In this document: positions 44,279 through 53,632 of the stretch, piece after piece | Position numbering within the stretch: the first letter of the stretch is position 1 | Layout of the letters: each line of letters starts with the position of its first letter | The notes under the pieces: model-generated | Seen by the model: the letters and a program-made list of their open reading frames with translations, nothing else | Databases searched by the model: none | What the model was told of the DNA's origin: nothing | Assembly: GCA_015075425.1 (NCBI GenBank) | Contig: JABTUL010000003.1 | Location: forward strand, 124,001-188,000 | Source of the DNA: Spirochaetales bacterium | GTDB lineage: Bacteria > Spirochaetota > Leptospiria > Leptospirales > Leptonemataceae | Length of the DNA stretch: 64,000 bases | Direction of reading: 5' to 3' | Program-made: the position numbers and the translations under genes

Positions 44279-47212
44279 ATGCCTGCTCGTTTCTACACCC
44301 ACCGCTGCAATAGCTGCCATTTGACCTACCGTGTCCTGCTTTTTGTGGAGAAGCGTGTGCTCTACCGCATTCGTTGCCCGGATTGTCGCACACGCTATTT
44401 TTTTGACAATAGAGACGGAGGTCTGGAGGAACTGCCCCGTCGCAATGTTTTGCTAAAAGCTCTGACAGAAGAAGAGCTGCGACCCGGAGAAGTGACCGAC
44501 GTTGCCGAGGAGCCTCTGCGCCGCGACGGGCTTCTGGCCAGTTCCATAGAAAACCTGCTGCGCCGTCAGGTAACGGCGGCCCGCCGCCCCGATCCGCAGC
44601 CTGCCCTGCACACGGATCAAGAACCCGTCCTTGAAATTCTGCCTCCGGAAGCGCTGCTCCCTGAAGTAGAACTTCCGGTGTTGTCTGACCGCCCTGAGGA
44701 TCCGCCCCCGCGGCGCTGGCGTTTCCCCTCTGTCCGCCTTTTGCGTCTTCCGGATCTGGAAAGGTCAGGCAACCTGCTTCCCGCACCTTCAACCGCGCGG
44801 GGTTTCTATGCTGCCATTCTGGTCAGTGTTTTTCTGGGTGCTTCCGCTGTTTTTGCGATTTTTCCTGGCCTCTTTGTCCTCGACAGTGCCACGACAGTCG
44901 AGCGCAGACTCCTGCCTGTTGAGCCCAATCGCATCATAGACCGCGATGGACGTTTGCTTGCTGAATTGTATTCCCGTCGGACCAGCAATTTGCCACTCCG
45001 GGAATATCCTCTGACGTTGCGTCGCATGCTTGTCTTTGTGGAAGACCGGGAGTTTTACAATCACAATGGTCTGCGATTGCCAGCAATTCTGCGGGCCATG
45101 TTTGAGAATACGCGAGCCCTGCGTTACATTCAGGGTGGTTCGACCATAACCCAGCAACTGGCCCGGATCGTTCTGGGGGACAGAGATCGCAATTTGTGGC
45201 GGAAAGTTCGAGAGCTGGCTCTGGCTCTGTACCTGGAGCGTCGCTACAACAAGGACATTATTCTCGCAGCCTATATGAACACGATTTATATGGGACATGG
45301 TGCCTACGGCGTGGAAATGGCATCGCGCTTCTATCTGGGCCGTGAAGTCAGCGAACTCAATTTTGCCGAAGAACTGTTACTGGTTACTTTGCTACCTGCT
45401 CCGGAGAACTATTCGCCGCTGCGCAATCCAGGGCGCCTGGCCCAGCGGATGGATCGCATTTTTGAAAGGATGCAGAAGGAGCGCTACCCTGGCCGGGTGG
45501 CCCGTCCTATCTATGAACACCAGAAAAAAGCTCTCTTTACTCGTTTCCACCGCAGTCCCAATGAAAATATCTTTGCCCGTCGCTTCGATAGCGCGCCTTA
45601 TGTTACAGAACATGTACGCCTCACCCTGCGTCGCATACTGGGGCAGGAATACGAATACGATGAAAACCTGGTCATCCACACCACCCTGTCGCGGGCCTTG
45701 CAGAAGGCAGCGACTGACACGACCGTTCAGTATATTGAGGAAAAGAGTGCTTCCTTTCCCATGCGACGCGGAATTAGCGCGGACTCCCGCTGGAAACAAC
45801 GCATCAAACAGGAATTTGCAAGCACCGATCTTCTGGGATTCTTGCACGGGCTGCCGGTGGAAAGCCCGCCGGTGGAGCAGTTGCAGGCGGCCCTGATTGG
45901 TGTTGCACCGGAAACCGGTGAGATTCTTTTTATGCAGGGGGGGGCGACGTTCTCGCCCACCAACCAGTTCAACCGTGCCGTTGACATGCGCCGTCAAACG
46001 GGCAGTGCCATCAAGCCCTTTGTGTACGCTGCGGCCATCGAGCAGGGCAAGTTGACGCCGTCCTCTGCCATTGCGGACGCGCCGCTGAAGCTGGGTCGGA
46101 ATTCCTGGGAGCCACGCAATTTCTCCGGATCCTATAAGGGCAGTGTGTCTGTGAGGCAGGCCCTGCGCGAAAGCCTGAACAATCCAGCCGTGCGCGTGGG
46201 TATGCTTGTTGGTCTGGAACAGATGGGACAGCAGTTCAGACGTTTTTTTTTCCATAGCGATCAGGAGTTTGCCCGGCGCTTTCGCGCCGATTATACCATC
46301 GCCATCGGTTCGCTGGAGATGAGCCCCCTGGAAATGGCGGTGGCCTATGCTGCCTTTGCCAATAACGGCGTAATGGTCCGCCCTTATTTAATTCGCCGCA
46401 TCACGGATGCCGATCGTCGGGTACTGTATGTGCATGATCAGAAAGACGAGTTTGGTCTGGGTCTTCCACCGTCCCGTCGAGTCATGCCGGCCGATGTTGC
46501 CCATATCATGAGCTCCCTCTTGCTTGAGTCCGGCAAAATGGGTGGGGTGGCAGCCGGGGGCTTTGACTCCGACCGGCCACTGATGGGTAAAACCGGAACG
46601 AGCAACGATCATCGTGATGCCTGGTTTGTCGGTGTGATGCCCGGAATTTCCGCCGCCGTCTGGGTGGGCTATGATGACAGTCGGTTTTCCATGAGTGGAG
46701 CCACCGGTTCCTCCCTGGCCGGGCCGCTCTTTGGTCGGGTGCTAAAGAGTGGGCTTTCCAGGTCCACCCAGGTGTGGCCGGAGAATTTTCACTTTGATCC
46801 CGAAGCGCCACTGGTTGCTCTGTGTCCGCGGACAGGTCTTCTTGCCGGCCCCGATTGCCCGCGTCACACGGAGCGCTTAACTCTGGCTCATCTGCCCACC
46901 CGTCGCTGCCCGGGTCACCGTGAACGCGGCAAAATCAATCCGACTGACGGGGTTCGGCGTCTGCTGGAAAAATCGACCTCCCCGGAACCCCCGGTGGAAA
47001 AACCTCCGACTGTGGACCTGGTCCCGGAGCCGACCCGGCCCGATGCAACACCGGCGTCTCCAGCACCGGCGTTGCCAGGTCCCGCTCCTGTTGTGCCCCC
47101 GGCGGAAAAGGCCCCGGTAAGTCTGCCGCCACCCAGGGAAAAACCCGTAGAGCCAGCGGAGCCGGTCCGGCCATCGGTTCCGCCGCCGTTGCCCGGGCCT
47201 TCAGTCCCGTAA
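44279..47212 (+). CDS. Class A penicillin-binding protein (PBP1A-like) with an N-terminal zinc ribbon
   Basis: A 977-residue bifunctional peptidoglycan synthase. The N-terminal 40 residues contain C10-x2-C13 and C33-x2-C36, an MJ0042-like zinc ribbon in the cytoplasm, followed by an acidic Pro-rich linker and one membrane segment (about 178-200). The GT51 transglycosylase has VEDREFYNHNG and IQGGSTITQQLAR. The transpeptidase has SxxK in TGSAIKPF (Ser near 572), RESLNNPAVRVG as the SxN block, and KTGTSND near 770. The last 70 residues are Pro/Glu/Pro-Ala repeats. The zinc ribbon is not usual in PBP1A. Its 3' end overlaps the convergent gene by 12 bases. Confidence 0.9.
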   Translation: MPARFYTHRCNSCHLTYRVLLFVEKRVLYRIRCPDCRTRYFFDNRDGGLEELPRRNVLLKALTEEELRPGEVTDVAEEPLRRDGLLASSIENLLRRQVTAARRPDPQPALHTDQEPVLEILPPEALLPEVELPVLSDRPEDPPPRRWRFPSVRLLRLPDLERSGNLLPAPSTARGFYAAILVSVFLGASAVFAIFPGLFVLDSATTVERRLLPVEPNRIIDRDGRLLAELYSRRTSNLPLREYPLTLRRMLVFVEDREFYNHNGLRLPAILRAMFENTRALRYIQGGSTITQQLARIVLGDRDRNLWRKVRELALALYLERRYNKDIILAAYMNTIYMGHGAYGVEMASRFYLGREVSELNFAEELLLVTLLPAPENYSPLRNPGRLAQRMDRIFERMQKERYPGRVARPIYEHQKKALFTRFHRSPNENIFARRFDSAPYVTEHVRLTLRRILGQEYEYDENLVIHTTLSRALQKAATDTTVQYIEEKSASFPMRRGISADSRWKQRIKQEFASTDLLGFLHGLPVESPPVEQLQAALIGVAPETGEILFMQGGATFSPTNQFNRAVDMRRQTGSAIKPFVYAAAIEQGKLTPSSAIADAPLKLGRNSWEPRNFSGSYKGSVSVRQALRESLNNPAVRVGMLVGLEQMGQQFRRFFFHSDQEFARRFRADYTIAIGSLEMSPLEMAVAYAAFANNGVMVRPYLIRRITDADRRVLYVHDQKDEFGLGLPPSRRVMPADVAHIMSSLLLESGKMGGVAAGGFDSDRPLMGKTGTSNDHRDAWFVGVMPGISAAVWVGYDDSRFSMSGATGSSLAGPLFGRVLKSGLSRSTQVWPENFHFDPEAPLVALCPRTGLLAGPDCPRHTERLTLAHLPTRRCPGHRERGKINPTDGVRRLLEKSTSPEPPVEKPPTVDLVPEPTRPDATPASPAPALPGPAPVVPPAEKAPVSLPPPREKPVEPAEPVRPSVPPPLPGPSVP

Positions 47213-49018
47213 AATCCGTTTCCAGAGTTCCTGGTCTCCCTGTTCTTCTATTTTTCTATACAGTGCCGTGTGCGGATGGGTATAAGGCTTTTGAATCAAA
47301 AGATAGTCGGCTTTTTGGAAAGCTTCAGTATCATTCTGCGGACACAGAAAGAAAGGCCTGTTTTTGAGGCCGTCCCCTCTGAGGGCAGCCACAGCATTCA
47401 ATCCGATGACCCCAATGGTTACATTTTGTTCGGAGTTCAATCGCCTGTAAAAATAGGTCCGCTCATCGCTATAAAAACTAAACGATTGCAAATAGAAAGC
47501 CAGACAGGAGCTGCCCAGGGTGCACAGAACAAAGATGCGTGGACCGCTGAGACGTTGCAGCAGGATCAAAAGCAAGAAGAGGCCGCCAAAGGTCAGAACA
47601 ACCGGCGCATCGCGATACAGAAGCTTGAAAGTACTGCGGGAAAATTCCGTGAGATTGATACCGGGTGCATCCAGGGGACCATACAGTTCGGCAAGGCGCA
47701 GGATTGCCAGAACAAGCTGTAAAGCAAGGAGGAGAGTCATGAATCGATAGAGCCAGACCGACTTCTGACTGGCGACGATGGTCAGAAAGTACAGGGCGAC
47801 CGTGAGAGGCATAAGCTGACGCAGTTGTCGCAGTGGTATAATATAATAAAATACAGTAAATACAATAGTAATGAGCAGCAGACCTGGAAGAAGGGAGGGC
47901 AGGGCTCTCTTTTTGAGCAGATGGTAGCAGACAACAATCAGGCAGAGTAGCAGGAGCGGTGCGTAGTGGGGGTCGGTAAGAAAGTCGTAGAACCGGAATT
48001 CATGGAATTCATGGGACTTATAAAAATCTCTGTCGTACAGGCCCGTCCAGCCCGCCAGGGGAAGGTGAGCCGGGTAGAGGGGATTCCCCGTCCAGAAAAA
48101 ATTGCGCACATAAAAGAAGGAACCGGTTGCAAGCCCCGGCAAAAGAGGAAGTGGTTTAAAGCGCAGGCGTAATACAGTGAAGGCCCAGAGGATGAGGGAA
48201 GCAGCATACAAAGAGCCGCTGTATTTACAGGCAGCCATAAGTCCGGCGGCAAGGCCGGCGTGCAGTAAATGGTAGGAATGCTCCGTTTTTTGGTAGAGCA
48301 GAAAATTCCACAGGCAGAAGGCAAAAAGAACCGTTAGCAAAAGATCCGCTTCCGCTACCAGGATCCCCGAGAAGCATAAAGGGGAGAGTGCAAAAATCAG
48401 AACTGAGAGATCTGTGCTTTTTTTTAGACACAGTGCGATGCCCCGCAAAGACCAGAAAAGTAAAAACCAGAGAAACACAGGCAGGCTGTCGGCAAATCGG
48501 AAGGAGCCGCCCATGAGAGCGCCGCCATAAAAGAGCTGGGGCAGGGCCGGATAGAAAGGCGGCGAGAGGTCTCCAAAGGCGGTCTGGTTCTGGATCTGCC
48601 CCTGCAGCCATTGCCCGGGCCATTCCAGATGGTAGGTCAGGGCGTCCCAGCCTGACGGAGGGGTCAGGGCGTTGAAGAAAAAGCCCAGAGCAAGCGCAAC
48701 GGCCGTCCCCGAGGTAACCCATCCTGCCAGGCCACCCTGGCTTTGAGGGAAAATCGGCGCTAAGAACCGGAGCCTGAGCCTGAGTCGGTGCCGCTTTCTG
48801 AGCCGGTTCTGAGCCAGAAGGAGGAGGGTCAGTCCCAGGATCACGCGAAGGAGAAGCAGGGAAATGAGTTCGTAGCTTGCCCGGAGTACAAGTAAATAGT
48901 CCAGGCAGACCAGGGTCAGATACCACAGCGGCCAGCTGCTCATTCTGCCGCGCAGGAGTAAAATCAGCGGAACGATGATGAGGAGCTGCGCGATCAGGAA
49001 CAGGGCGAAGGCAGCCAT
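47201..49018 (-). CDS. Polytopic membrane protein, probable GT-C type glycosyltransferase
   Basis: A 605-residue protein with about 12-13 membrane segments. After the first segments there is a loop with PPSGWDALTYHLEWPGQWLQ; an acidic residue in a first large periplasmic loop followed by YH is the pattern of dolichyl-phosphate-mannose and ArnT-type GT-C transferases. Similar proteins move sugars from polyprenyl-phosphate carriers onto lipids or proteins. No sugar can be named. Its ATG overlaps the stop of the acyltransferase gene by one base, so they are co-translated. Confidence 0.6.
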   Translation of the reverse strand: MAAFALFLIAQLLIIVPLILLLRGRMSSWPLWYLTLVCLDYLLVLRASYELISLLLLRVILGLTLLLLAQNRLRKRHRLRLRLRFLAPIFPQSQGGLAGWVTSGTAVALALGFFFNALTPPSGWDALTYHLEWPGQWLQGQIQNQTAFGDLSPPFYPALPQLFYGGALMGGSFRFADSLPVFLWFLLFWSLRGIALCLKKSTDLSVLIFALSPLCFSGILVAEADLLLTVLFAFCLWNFLLYQKTEHSYHLLHAGLAAGLMAACKYSGSLYAASLILWAFTVLRLRFKPLPLLPGLATGSFFYVRNFFWTGNPLYPAHLPLAGWTGLYDRDFYKSHEFHEFRFYDFLTDPHYAPLLLLCLIVVCYHLLKKRALPSLLPGLLLITIVFTVFYYIIPLRQLRQLMPLTVALYFLTIVASQKSVWLYRFMTLLLALQLVLAILRLAELYGPLDAPGINLTEFSRSTFKLLYRDAPVVLTFGGLFLLLILLQRLSGPRIFVLCTLGSSCLAFYLQSFSFYSDERTYFYRRLNSEQNVTIGVIGLNAVAALRGDGLKNRPFFLCPQNDTEAFQKADYLLIQKPYTHPHTALYRKIEEQGDQELWKRILRD

Positions 49019-50562
49019 CAGGGACTGCAGTCAATGAGCAAGCGATCGATGCTATCAATCAGTTGATAACGAAGCTGGCGCAAAGTTCCGATTCGTTTAC
49101 GCAGGAAGAGTTCACTCAGACCGTCTTTGATAAAATGAAAAACCCGACGCCACTGGTTTCCAGCATAAAGGGAAGTGCGCCACAGTCTCCCCATGAGGTA
49201 CAGGCAGAGGGCGGCCACACCGAACGCCGGCCACAGTGGCAGATAGAGGTGAGTCAGGTAAAAGAGAAGAGCGGTCTGCAGCGGGTAACAGATGAGGACG
49301 GCGGCAAAAGCAGCAACGATCGCCTTCTCATCGCCGTCCACTTTAGCCTGCTTGCGTACCTCAATCGTATAAAAACGCATCAACCGGCCGGCCTGGCGCG
49401 GAAGAAAATTGGTCAGGTAGCCGTACAGCGCCACAGGAAGCAGCGCCAGGCCACGCAGAAGGCAGAGCAGATGATACCCCCAGGCCGATGCACTGTTCTC
49501 GCGGCGGATCAGCGCATCCGGCAATCGGGATTTTTTGAGGTCCTGCCGGTATCGACTTAACATGGCCTGCAGGGCGCTTAAACGCTCCTGACCGTCTCTG
49601 GTGCGATTGGCCACAAGAATCGCGTCTGCGATCTGTTTACTAATGACATATTTTTCTTTTATATTGCCGTAAGGTCCCATGTACTTAACGGGCGAAAGCG
49701 CATAAAGGGAAACGCAGTCATCAATCAGATCAATTCTTGAGGGTTCAGGTATGGAGATGATCGTTTCTTCAATGGATTTCTGTACATGTTCTTTGCCGGC
49801 TGCCAGCAGTTTTTTCTCCAATCCGGCCCATTCCTCAGCCGGGAGCGCAAGCGCATTGGTGGGTTTTTCCAGCAGCTGTTTGAGCAAAACCGGGCGGTGA
49901 AAGATCAGGCAGACAGAGGATTGAAATTTATTGATGCGATCATAGTAAAAACCATAGGGTACAATTTTTAGATTCAGATTGAAATTGAATTCTTTCTCTG
50001 CAGCGATTGCGATGGCCATGAAGCCCAGTTTGATCTTTTGTAGCTTGCGGCTGTCCGTTGATTTTCCCTCGCCAAAGATATTGAAAATACGCCCGCGAGC
50101 TAACATTTCTAACGCTTCGCGCAGTGATTCCTGATTTGCCTTGACCCGCTCCGCTTCCGGCAGGCCGCTTAAATCCTGATCCTGCTTGCGCGATAGCGGC
50201 ACCATCAATGCGTAGTTTCGCAATATGGGGCCGATCACGGGCAGACCGGTAATCGTATCTTTGGCCGCAGTAGCTACGGGATGACGGATAACGGTGAGGA
50301 GATTGAAGAAATCCAGCAAGGAATTGGGATGATTGCCCACAAGGATCACCGGTCCATCGGCTGGAATGTTTTCCAGACCAATTGCTGTGATTTCTGCATG
50401 CTGTGTGCGGGCAATGGCCCGGAAAAGGGCACGCAACAGGAAAAAGGGGACGGGAGCTTTGCGGCGGATAGAATGGATACCGCGGTAGATTCGACCGGCC
50501 TGTTCATCCTCCGGCAGCAACCAGTGGCCGATGATGGGAATTTTTTTGATTTTTTCAAACAT
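49018..50562 (-). CDS. PlsC-like glycerolipid acyltransferase
   Basis: A 514-residue protein. The acyltransferase domain spans about 50-240: VILVGNHPNSLLDFF is block I, with His and Asp five residues apart as in the NHPN-type group, and FNIFGEGKSTDSR is the block III region. The C-terminal part has two membrane segments (about 380-400 and 420-450). It may add acyl chains to glycerol-3-phosphate or lysophosphatidate; which one is uncertain. The stop overlaps the start of the downstream membrane gene (TGATG). Confidence 0.8.
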   Translation of the reverse strand: MFEKIKKIPIIGHWLLPEDEQAGRIYRGIHSIRRKAPVPFFLLRALFRAIARTQHAEITAIGLENIPADGPVILVGNHPNSLLDFFNLLTVIRHPVATAAKDTITGLPVIGPILRNYALMVPLSRKQDQDLSGLPEAERVKANQESLREALEMLARGRIFNIFGEGKSTDSRKLQKIKLGFMAIAIAAEKEFNFNLNLKIVPYGFYYDRINKFQSSVCLIFHRPVLLKQLLEKPTNALALPAEEWAGLEKKLLAAGKEHVQKSIEETIISIPEPSRIDLIDDCVSLYALSPVKYMGPYGNIKEKYVISKQIADAILVANRTRDGQERLSALQAMLSRYRQDLKKSRLPDALIRRENSASAWGYHLLCLLRGLALLPVALYGYLTNFLPRQAGRLMRFYTIEVRKQAKVDGDEKAIVAAFAAVLICYPLQTALLFYLTHLYLPLWPAFGVAALCLYLMGRLWRTSLYAGNQWRRVFHFIKDGLSELFLRKRIGTLRQLRYQLIDSIDRLLIDCSP

Positions 50563-50579
50563 GCAAAACCTCGGATTTT

Positions 50580-52244
50580 TTAGAAAACCTGCCGGACGGA
50601 AAAAGAGGCCTCCGCCATGTAGCTTCCGTATTCGACATCTCGCAGAGTGCGGTAGCCATCGCCAGCACGGAAATAGCCAACTTGACCTTCAAGGGTCAAA
50701 CCGCCCAGAATCCGGTAAACGGCAGAAAGATTGATTTCGTCTCCCACCAAATTCGAATCCTTGCGGATTCCGGGATGATTGAAAAAATAGAATTGTTCCT
50801 CTCTTTTTAAGAAAGGTGTCCCCGTTGCATCCAGTTCCCAGCGTAAAAGGAAAGGAAAGCGAGTGTGAAAGCGGTTGTATTCCATTGTGGGCGTGCGGTA
50901 AAGTTCAATGTAGTAGTAACCCAGGCGCAGTTGCAAACCGTTTTCAAATCGGTAACGTAACAGCATCCCTTTTTCTACAAGCCCGGTCAGTTGACCGCCC
51001 CGGAAAAGGGTGTAACCTCCGGAGGAATCAATGGCCAGGCGGGAGATCTGCACAGAAGAAATCGCGGAACGGAACTGGTCACTGCGGACAAAGGAGGGAC
51101 GGTTATCCCCTTCCACTCCCAATCGACCGCTGGCACCCGCAGCTTGCAGGCTGAGCTCCAGGCTGTCTGTCAGATTGTAGCCCAGTTCCATTTGACCTGC
51201 ACCGGCATTGACCCGGTACTCTTTGCGCGGTATTTCCTGGTAGTAGCTCTGGCCGGCATGAATGGGCGCCAGATAGCGGCCCTCCGGATCCTGGATGTAA
51301 CCGGATCGGTTCAGCTGATCCTTCACTACCAGGCGGGCCGGTTCTCCAATCGACTCGAGCCGTTCCGGTCTTTCAAAACGACCCCAGTTGCCAATGGCAT
51401 GGAACAAAAAAGTGAAGGAGCCGACCTGGCCGCGGACATAAAGCCCTGACCAGTACAGTCTCACGGTTTCGAAACCATCCCCCGCTCCGCCGGCATTGCG
51501 GTCGTCGCGGAAGACGCCGTAAAGTACAGAATCCGTGCGTGGAAAGTTAATGTTCCAGCGCAGAATGCCCTGCGTAACATCATTGAAATTGCTGTCGGCG
51601 AAGCCATTGTTATCCTGGTCCAGGTTTGAATTGTCCTCAGAGCGGATCAGGAAGCTTTCAAAAGATGATTTGATGGCCGGAAATTCTGCAAAGCCGCGAA
51701 AGCCGGCGCCGCTTCCGGCCAGTACCATGCCGTTGGGGGTGGAGAAAGTAAGGATGCCTGTATCCATGACCAGACTGCGTGGGGCATTGTGGAGCCGTAA
51801 AAATAGTTCTCGGGTTTCCAGGTTGGTACGTCCAGAGCCTTTTCCTCCGGAACCGGGTCCGCTTGTTCCTGGTTCACGCCCAAAAATCAAATTTCCCACT
51901 TCCAGTCCAAAATGCACAGCCGCAATGGGCGAGGGGCGGATGGCAAAATCGACCCGGAAGCGAATAAAAGTAAAATCCACTTCTTCGCGGCAGGCGGAAT
52001 TTGTGCTGTTGGAAAGTCCGGCCGGTCGCGGGTTGGGTGGAGGGCAGACCGGCTCGTATTTTTGGGCTTCAGGTCGCGCCAATTCTTCCGGCCGCCCCAG
52101 AGGCAAATCACGATTGAGAAAAAAGCTCTGCACGAACATATCGCCTCCCCAATCAAAACTGCGATTGCGCTGGTTTTCCGATTGGGCCAGAAGGGGCAGC
52201 GCCAGAAGAAGCAATGCAGGGCAGGTGGATTTTAAGGAATCCAG
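50580..52244 (-). CDS. Outer-membrane beta-barrel porin-like protein
   Basis: About 554 residues if started at a CTG at 52244, giving MDSLKSTCPALLLLALPLLAQ, a normal signal peptide with a lysine; that CTG is preceded by AGGAGG at seven bases. The only other start, TTG at 52214, leaves an 11-residue uncharged leader. The mature protein has alternating amphipathic strands and ends SVRQVF, the aromatic C-terminus used for barrel insertion. Asp- and Asn-rich loops (NLDQDNNGFADSNFND) may bind calcium. The outline resembles alginate-export-type barrels. The start lies inside the upstream binding-protein gene. Confidence 0.6.
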   Translation of the reverse strand: MDSLKSTCPALLLLALPLLAQSENQRNRSFDWGGDMFVQSFFLNRDLPLGRPEELARPEAQKYEPVCPPPNPRPAGLSNSTNSACREEVDFTFIRFRVDFAIRPSPIAAVHFGLEVGNLIFGREPGTSGPGSGGKGSGRTNLETRELFLRLHNAPRSLVMDTGILTFSTPNGMVLAGSGAGFRGFAEFPAIKSSFESFLIRSEDNSNLDQDNNGFADSNFNDVTQGILRWNINFPRTDSVLYGVFRDDRNAGGAGDGFETVRLYWSGLYVRGQVGSFTFLFHAIGNWGRFERPERLESIGEPARLVVKDQLNRSGYIQDPEGRYLAPIHAGQSYYQEIPRKEYRVNAGAGQMELGYNLTDSLELSLQAAGASGRLGVEGDNRPSFVRSDQFRSAISSVQISRLAIDSSGGYTLFRGGQLTGLVEKGMLLRYRFENGLQLRLGYYYIELYRTPTMEYNRFHTRFPFLLRWELDATGTPFLKREEQFYFFNHPGIRKDSNLVGDEINLSAVYRILGGLTLEGQVGYFRAGDGYRTLRDVEYGSYMAEASFSVRQVF

Positions 52245-53041
52245 GAGCCATCCTCCTGGTAGCGTCGGCGGATTTCCTCCAGTCGGCCGGTGCGGCGCAG
52301 TTCTTTCAGGAAGAAATTGATCCGGATAAGCAGTTCCAGTTGATCCAGATGGACAGCCATAGATAAGTGTTCTTCATTTTTTCGTGAACGAAGATAGACA
52401 AAGGAACTGAGCAATTCTTTATCACGTAAAAGAAGAGTGCGGATGAAGGTGTTATCTCCGGCCAGTATGGCAATCCTCTGTGCTTTGAGATCCTCAATCA
52501 TGGTCGGTCGGTGTGAGTAGGGGCGAATGGTATGAGATTGGTATTCAGAGCCGTTCCGGAGGGCCAGATGGTTAGTGGAATCTTTCATGACGCCGATGGA
52601 AAGTCCGCTGAAATGCTGCAGGTCTTCCAGGCGGCTGAATTCGCGACCGGGAAAGGTGTTGTTATCTGGCTCTGGCGGCAGACGCCGGCGGTTCAAAAGG
52701 GCAGCGTGGGAATCTATCAAGTAAGGATCACTGAAGAGAACCCGCCGCCCCCGCTCAAGGTTGGAACTGATGCCTCCCAGAGCGATGTCGATTTTTTGGC
52801 TTTGAACCGCAGTCAGAAGTTCTTTGACAGAGAAAAATTTGAACTGTGCTTCTTTTTCCAGAAAATTTGCCAGCAACCGGGCAATTTCAACATCAATTCC
52901 CGGATAGCCTTCCCTGGGGTTGCTGATGTGAAAGGGCTGGTAATTGATCTGCAGTCCAAATCGCAGCGCCGATTTGGGCTCCTCTCCAGCCAGCAGTAGG
53001 GAAGTGTAAAAAAGGAAGATACACAGAAATGCGCGCATCAT
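52232..53041 (-). CDS. Extracellular solute-binding protein, family 3-like
   Basis: A 269-residue protein with a signal peptide ending about LLLAG. It follows the amino-acid-binding SBP family 3 pattern: ALRFGLQINYQPFHI, GYPGIDVEIARLLANFL, IDIALGGISSNLERGRRVLFSDPYLI, and a second lobe with LSIGVMKDSTNHLAL. No transporter permease or ATPase gene is nearby, so it may be a sensor or an orphan receptor. The ATGATG start lies in a 15-bp hairpin. Its last codons contain the AGGAGG used for the porin, so the two are coupled. Confidence 0.78.
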   Translation of the reverse strand: MMRAFLCIFLFYTSLLLAGEEPKSALRFGLQINYQPFHISNPREGYPGIDVEIARLLANFLEKEAQFKFFSVKELLTAVQSQKIDIALGGISSNLERGRRVLFSDPYLIDSHAALLNRRRLPPEPDNNTFPGREFSRLEDLQHFSGLSIGVMKDSTNHLALRNGSEYQSHTIRPYSHRPTMIEDLKAQRIAILAGDNTFIRTLLLRDKELLSSFVYLRSRKNEEHLSMAVHLDQLELLIRINFFLKELRRTGRLEEIRRRYQEDGSWIP

Positions 53042-53067
53042 GACTCTTTAACAGAGTCATGATGCGC
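53033..53067 (-). promoter_or_regulatory. 15-bp perfect hairpin enclosing the start codon of the solute-binding protein gene
   Basis: GCGCATCATGACTCT at 53033-53047 is exactly complementary to 53053-53067, with a five-base loop. On the coding (minus) strand the second arm contains AGAG, the ribosome-site candidate, and the ATGATG start. In RNA the stem would hide both. It is not followed by a U-tract, so it is not a normal terminator. It may control translation (for example by temperature or a binding factor) or be a protein-binding palindrome in DNA. Confidence 0.6.
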
Positions 53068-53092
53068 TGCAGGATTGCAAGTGAAAATGGTT

Positions 53093-53533
53093 TTATTCTT
53101 GCGGCAGTTCGATGCGCCGCAGCTTTTTGCGGATCTTTTCGTTGATCTCGGATTTCTGGGCGTCATCCAGAATACTATAGAATTCTGAATAGTAGTCGGG
53201 AAGCTTCAGGAATGCGGATTGCCTTTCCTGCATGGCCCGCTTGATGCCGGCGGTCTGTGCTGCCACATCGGGATTTTCTTTTTCAAATTCCTGCTTGAGT
53301 TCGCGCAGGACTCCGTTGCGTGCTGCCTGGTGCGCTTCAATGTCCACTTTCAGACGACTGCGAATGCTCTGGTAGCGTTCATTTTGCTCGGGCGATAGGT
53401 TTAAGCTCTTGACCCGCCGGTCCAGTTTGCAGAGAATTCGTTCTGCCCCCTGCTGAGGTCTGTAGCTGCGACAATTGGCAGCGGTGAAAAGTAGCAAAAG
53501 CGCAATGGCGCCTGTGCTGATTTTTTGAATCAT
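53093..53533 (-). CDS. CpxP/Spy-like lipoprotein
   Basis: A 146-residue protein with a signal peptide ending TAANC (Cys21). The mature part is helical: ERILCKLDRRVKSLNLSPEQNERY has the LTxxQ-like motif (NLSPEQ) of Spy/CpxP-type periplasmic chaperones, and the second LPDYYSEFYSILDDAQKSEI ends with a D-AQK version of the second motif. These proteins bind unfolded protein and restrain a sensor kinase under low stress. It lies divergent from an OmpR-type response regulator and histidine kinase, as CpxP does from CpxRA, which supports the assignment. AAGGAGAT precedes the ATG. Confidence 0.7.
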   Translation of the reverse strand: MIQKISTGAIALLLLFTAANCRSYRPQQGAERILCKLDRRVKSLNLSPEQNERYQSIRSRLKVDIEAHQAARNGVLRELKQEFEKENPDVAAQTAGIKRAMQERQSAFLKLPDYYSEFYSILDDAQKSEINEKIRKKLRRIELPQE

Positions 53534-53602
53534 AAGGATCTCCTTTTGTATTTAAAGACGGCGTAGTGGCGGCAATCGGTGTAAACCGGGGGTGAATTAG
53601 AC

Positions 53603-53617
53603 TTTACAAACCCTTAC
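53603..53617. promoter_or_regulatory. CpxR-box-like site, upstream copy
   Basis: TTTAC at 53603-53607 and CTTAC at 53613-53617 are ten bases apart, one helical turn. On the other strand they read GTAAG-N5-GTAAA, one base from the CpxR consensus GTAAA-N5-GTAAA. It lies between the CpxP-like gene and the response regulator and could serve both promoters. Confidence 0.5.
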
Positions 53618-53632
53618 AAAGGGCCCGCAAAT

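Noticed and set aside
46975-47200. Pro/Ala-rich repeats at the end of the penicillin-binding protein gene as a possible DNA repeat
   Set aside because: The repetition is at protein level (Pro-rich tail) and the DNA units are not regular.
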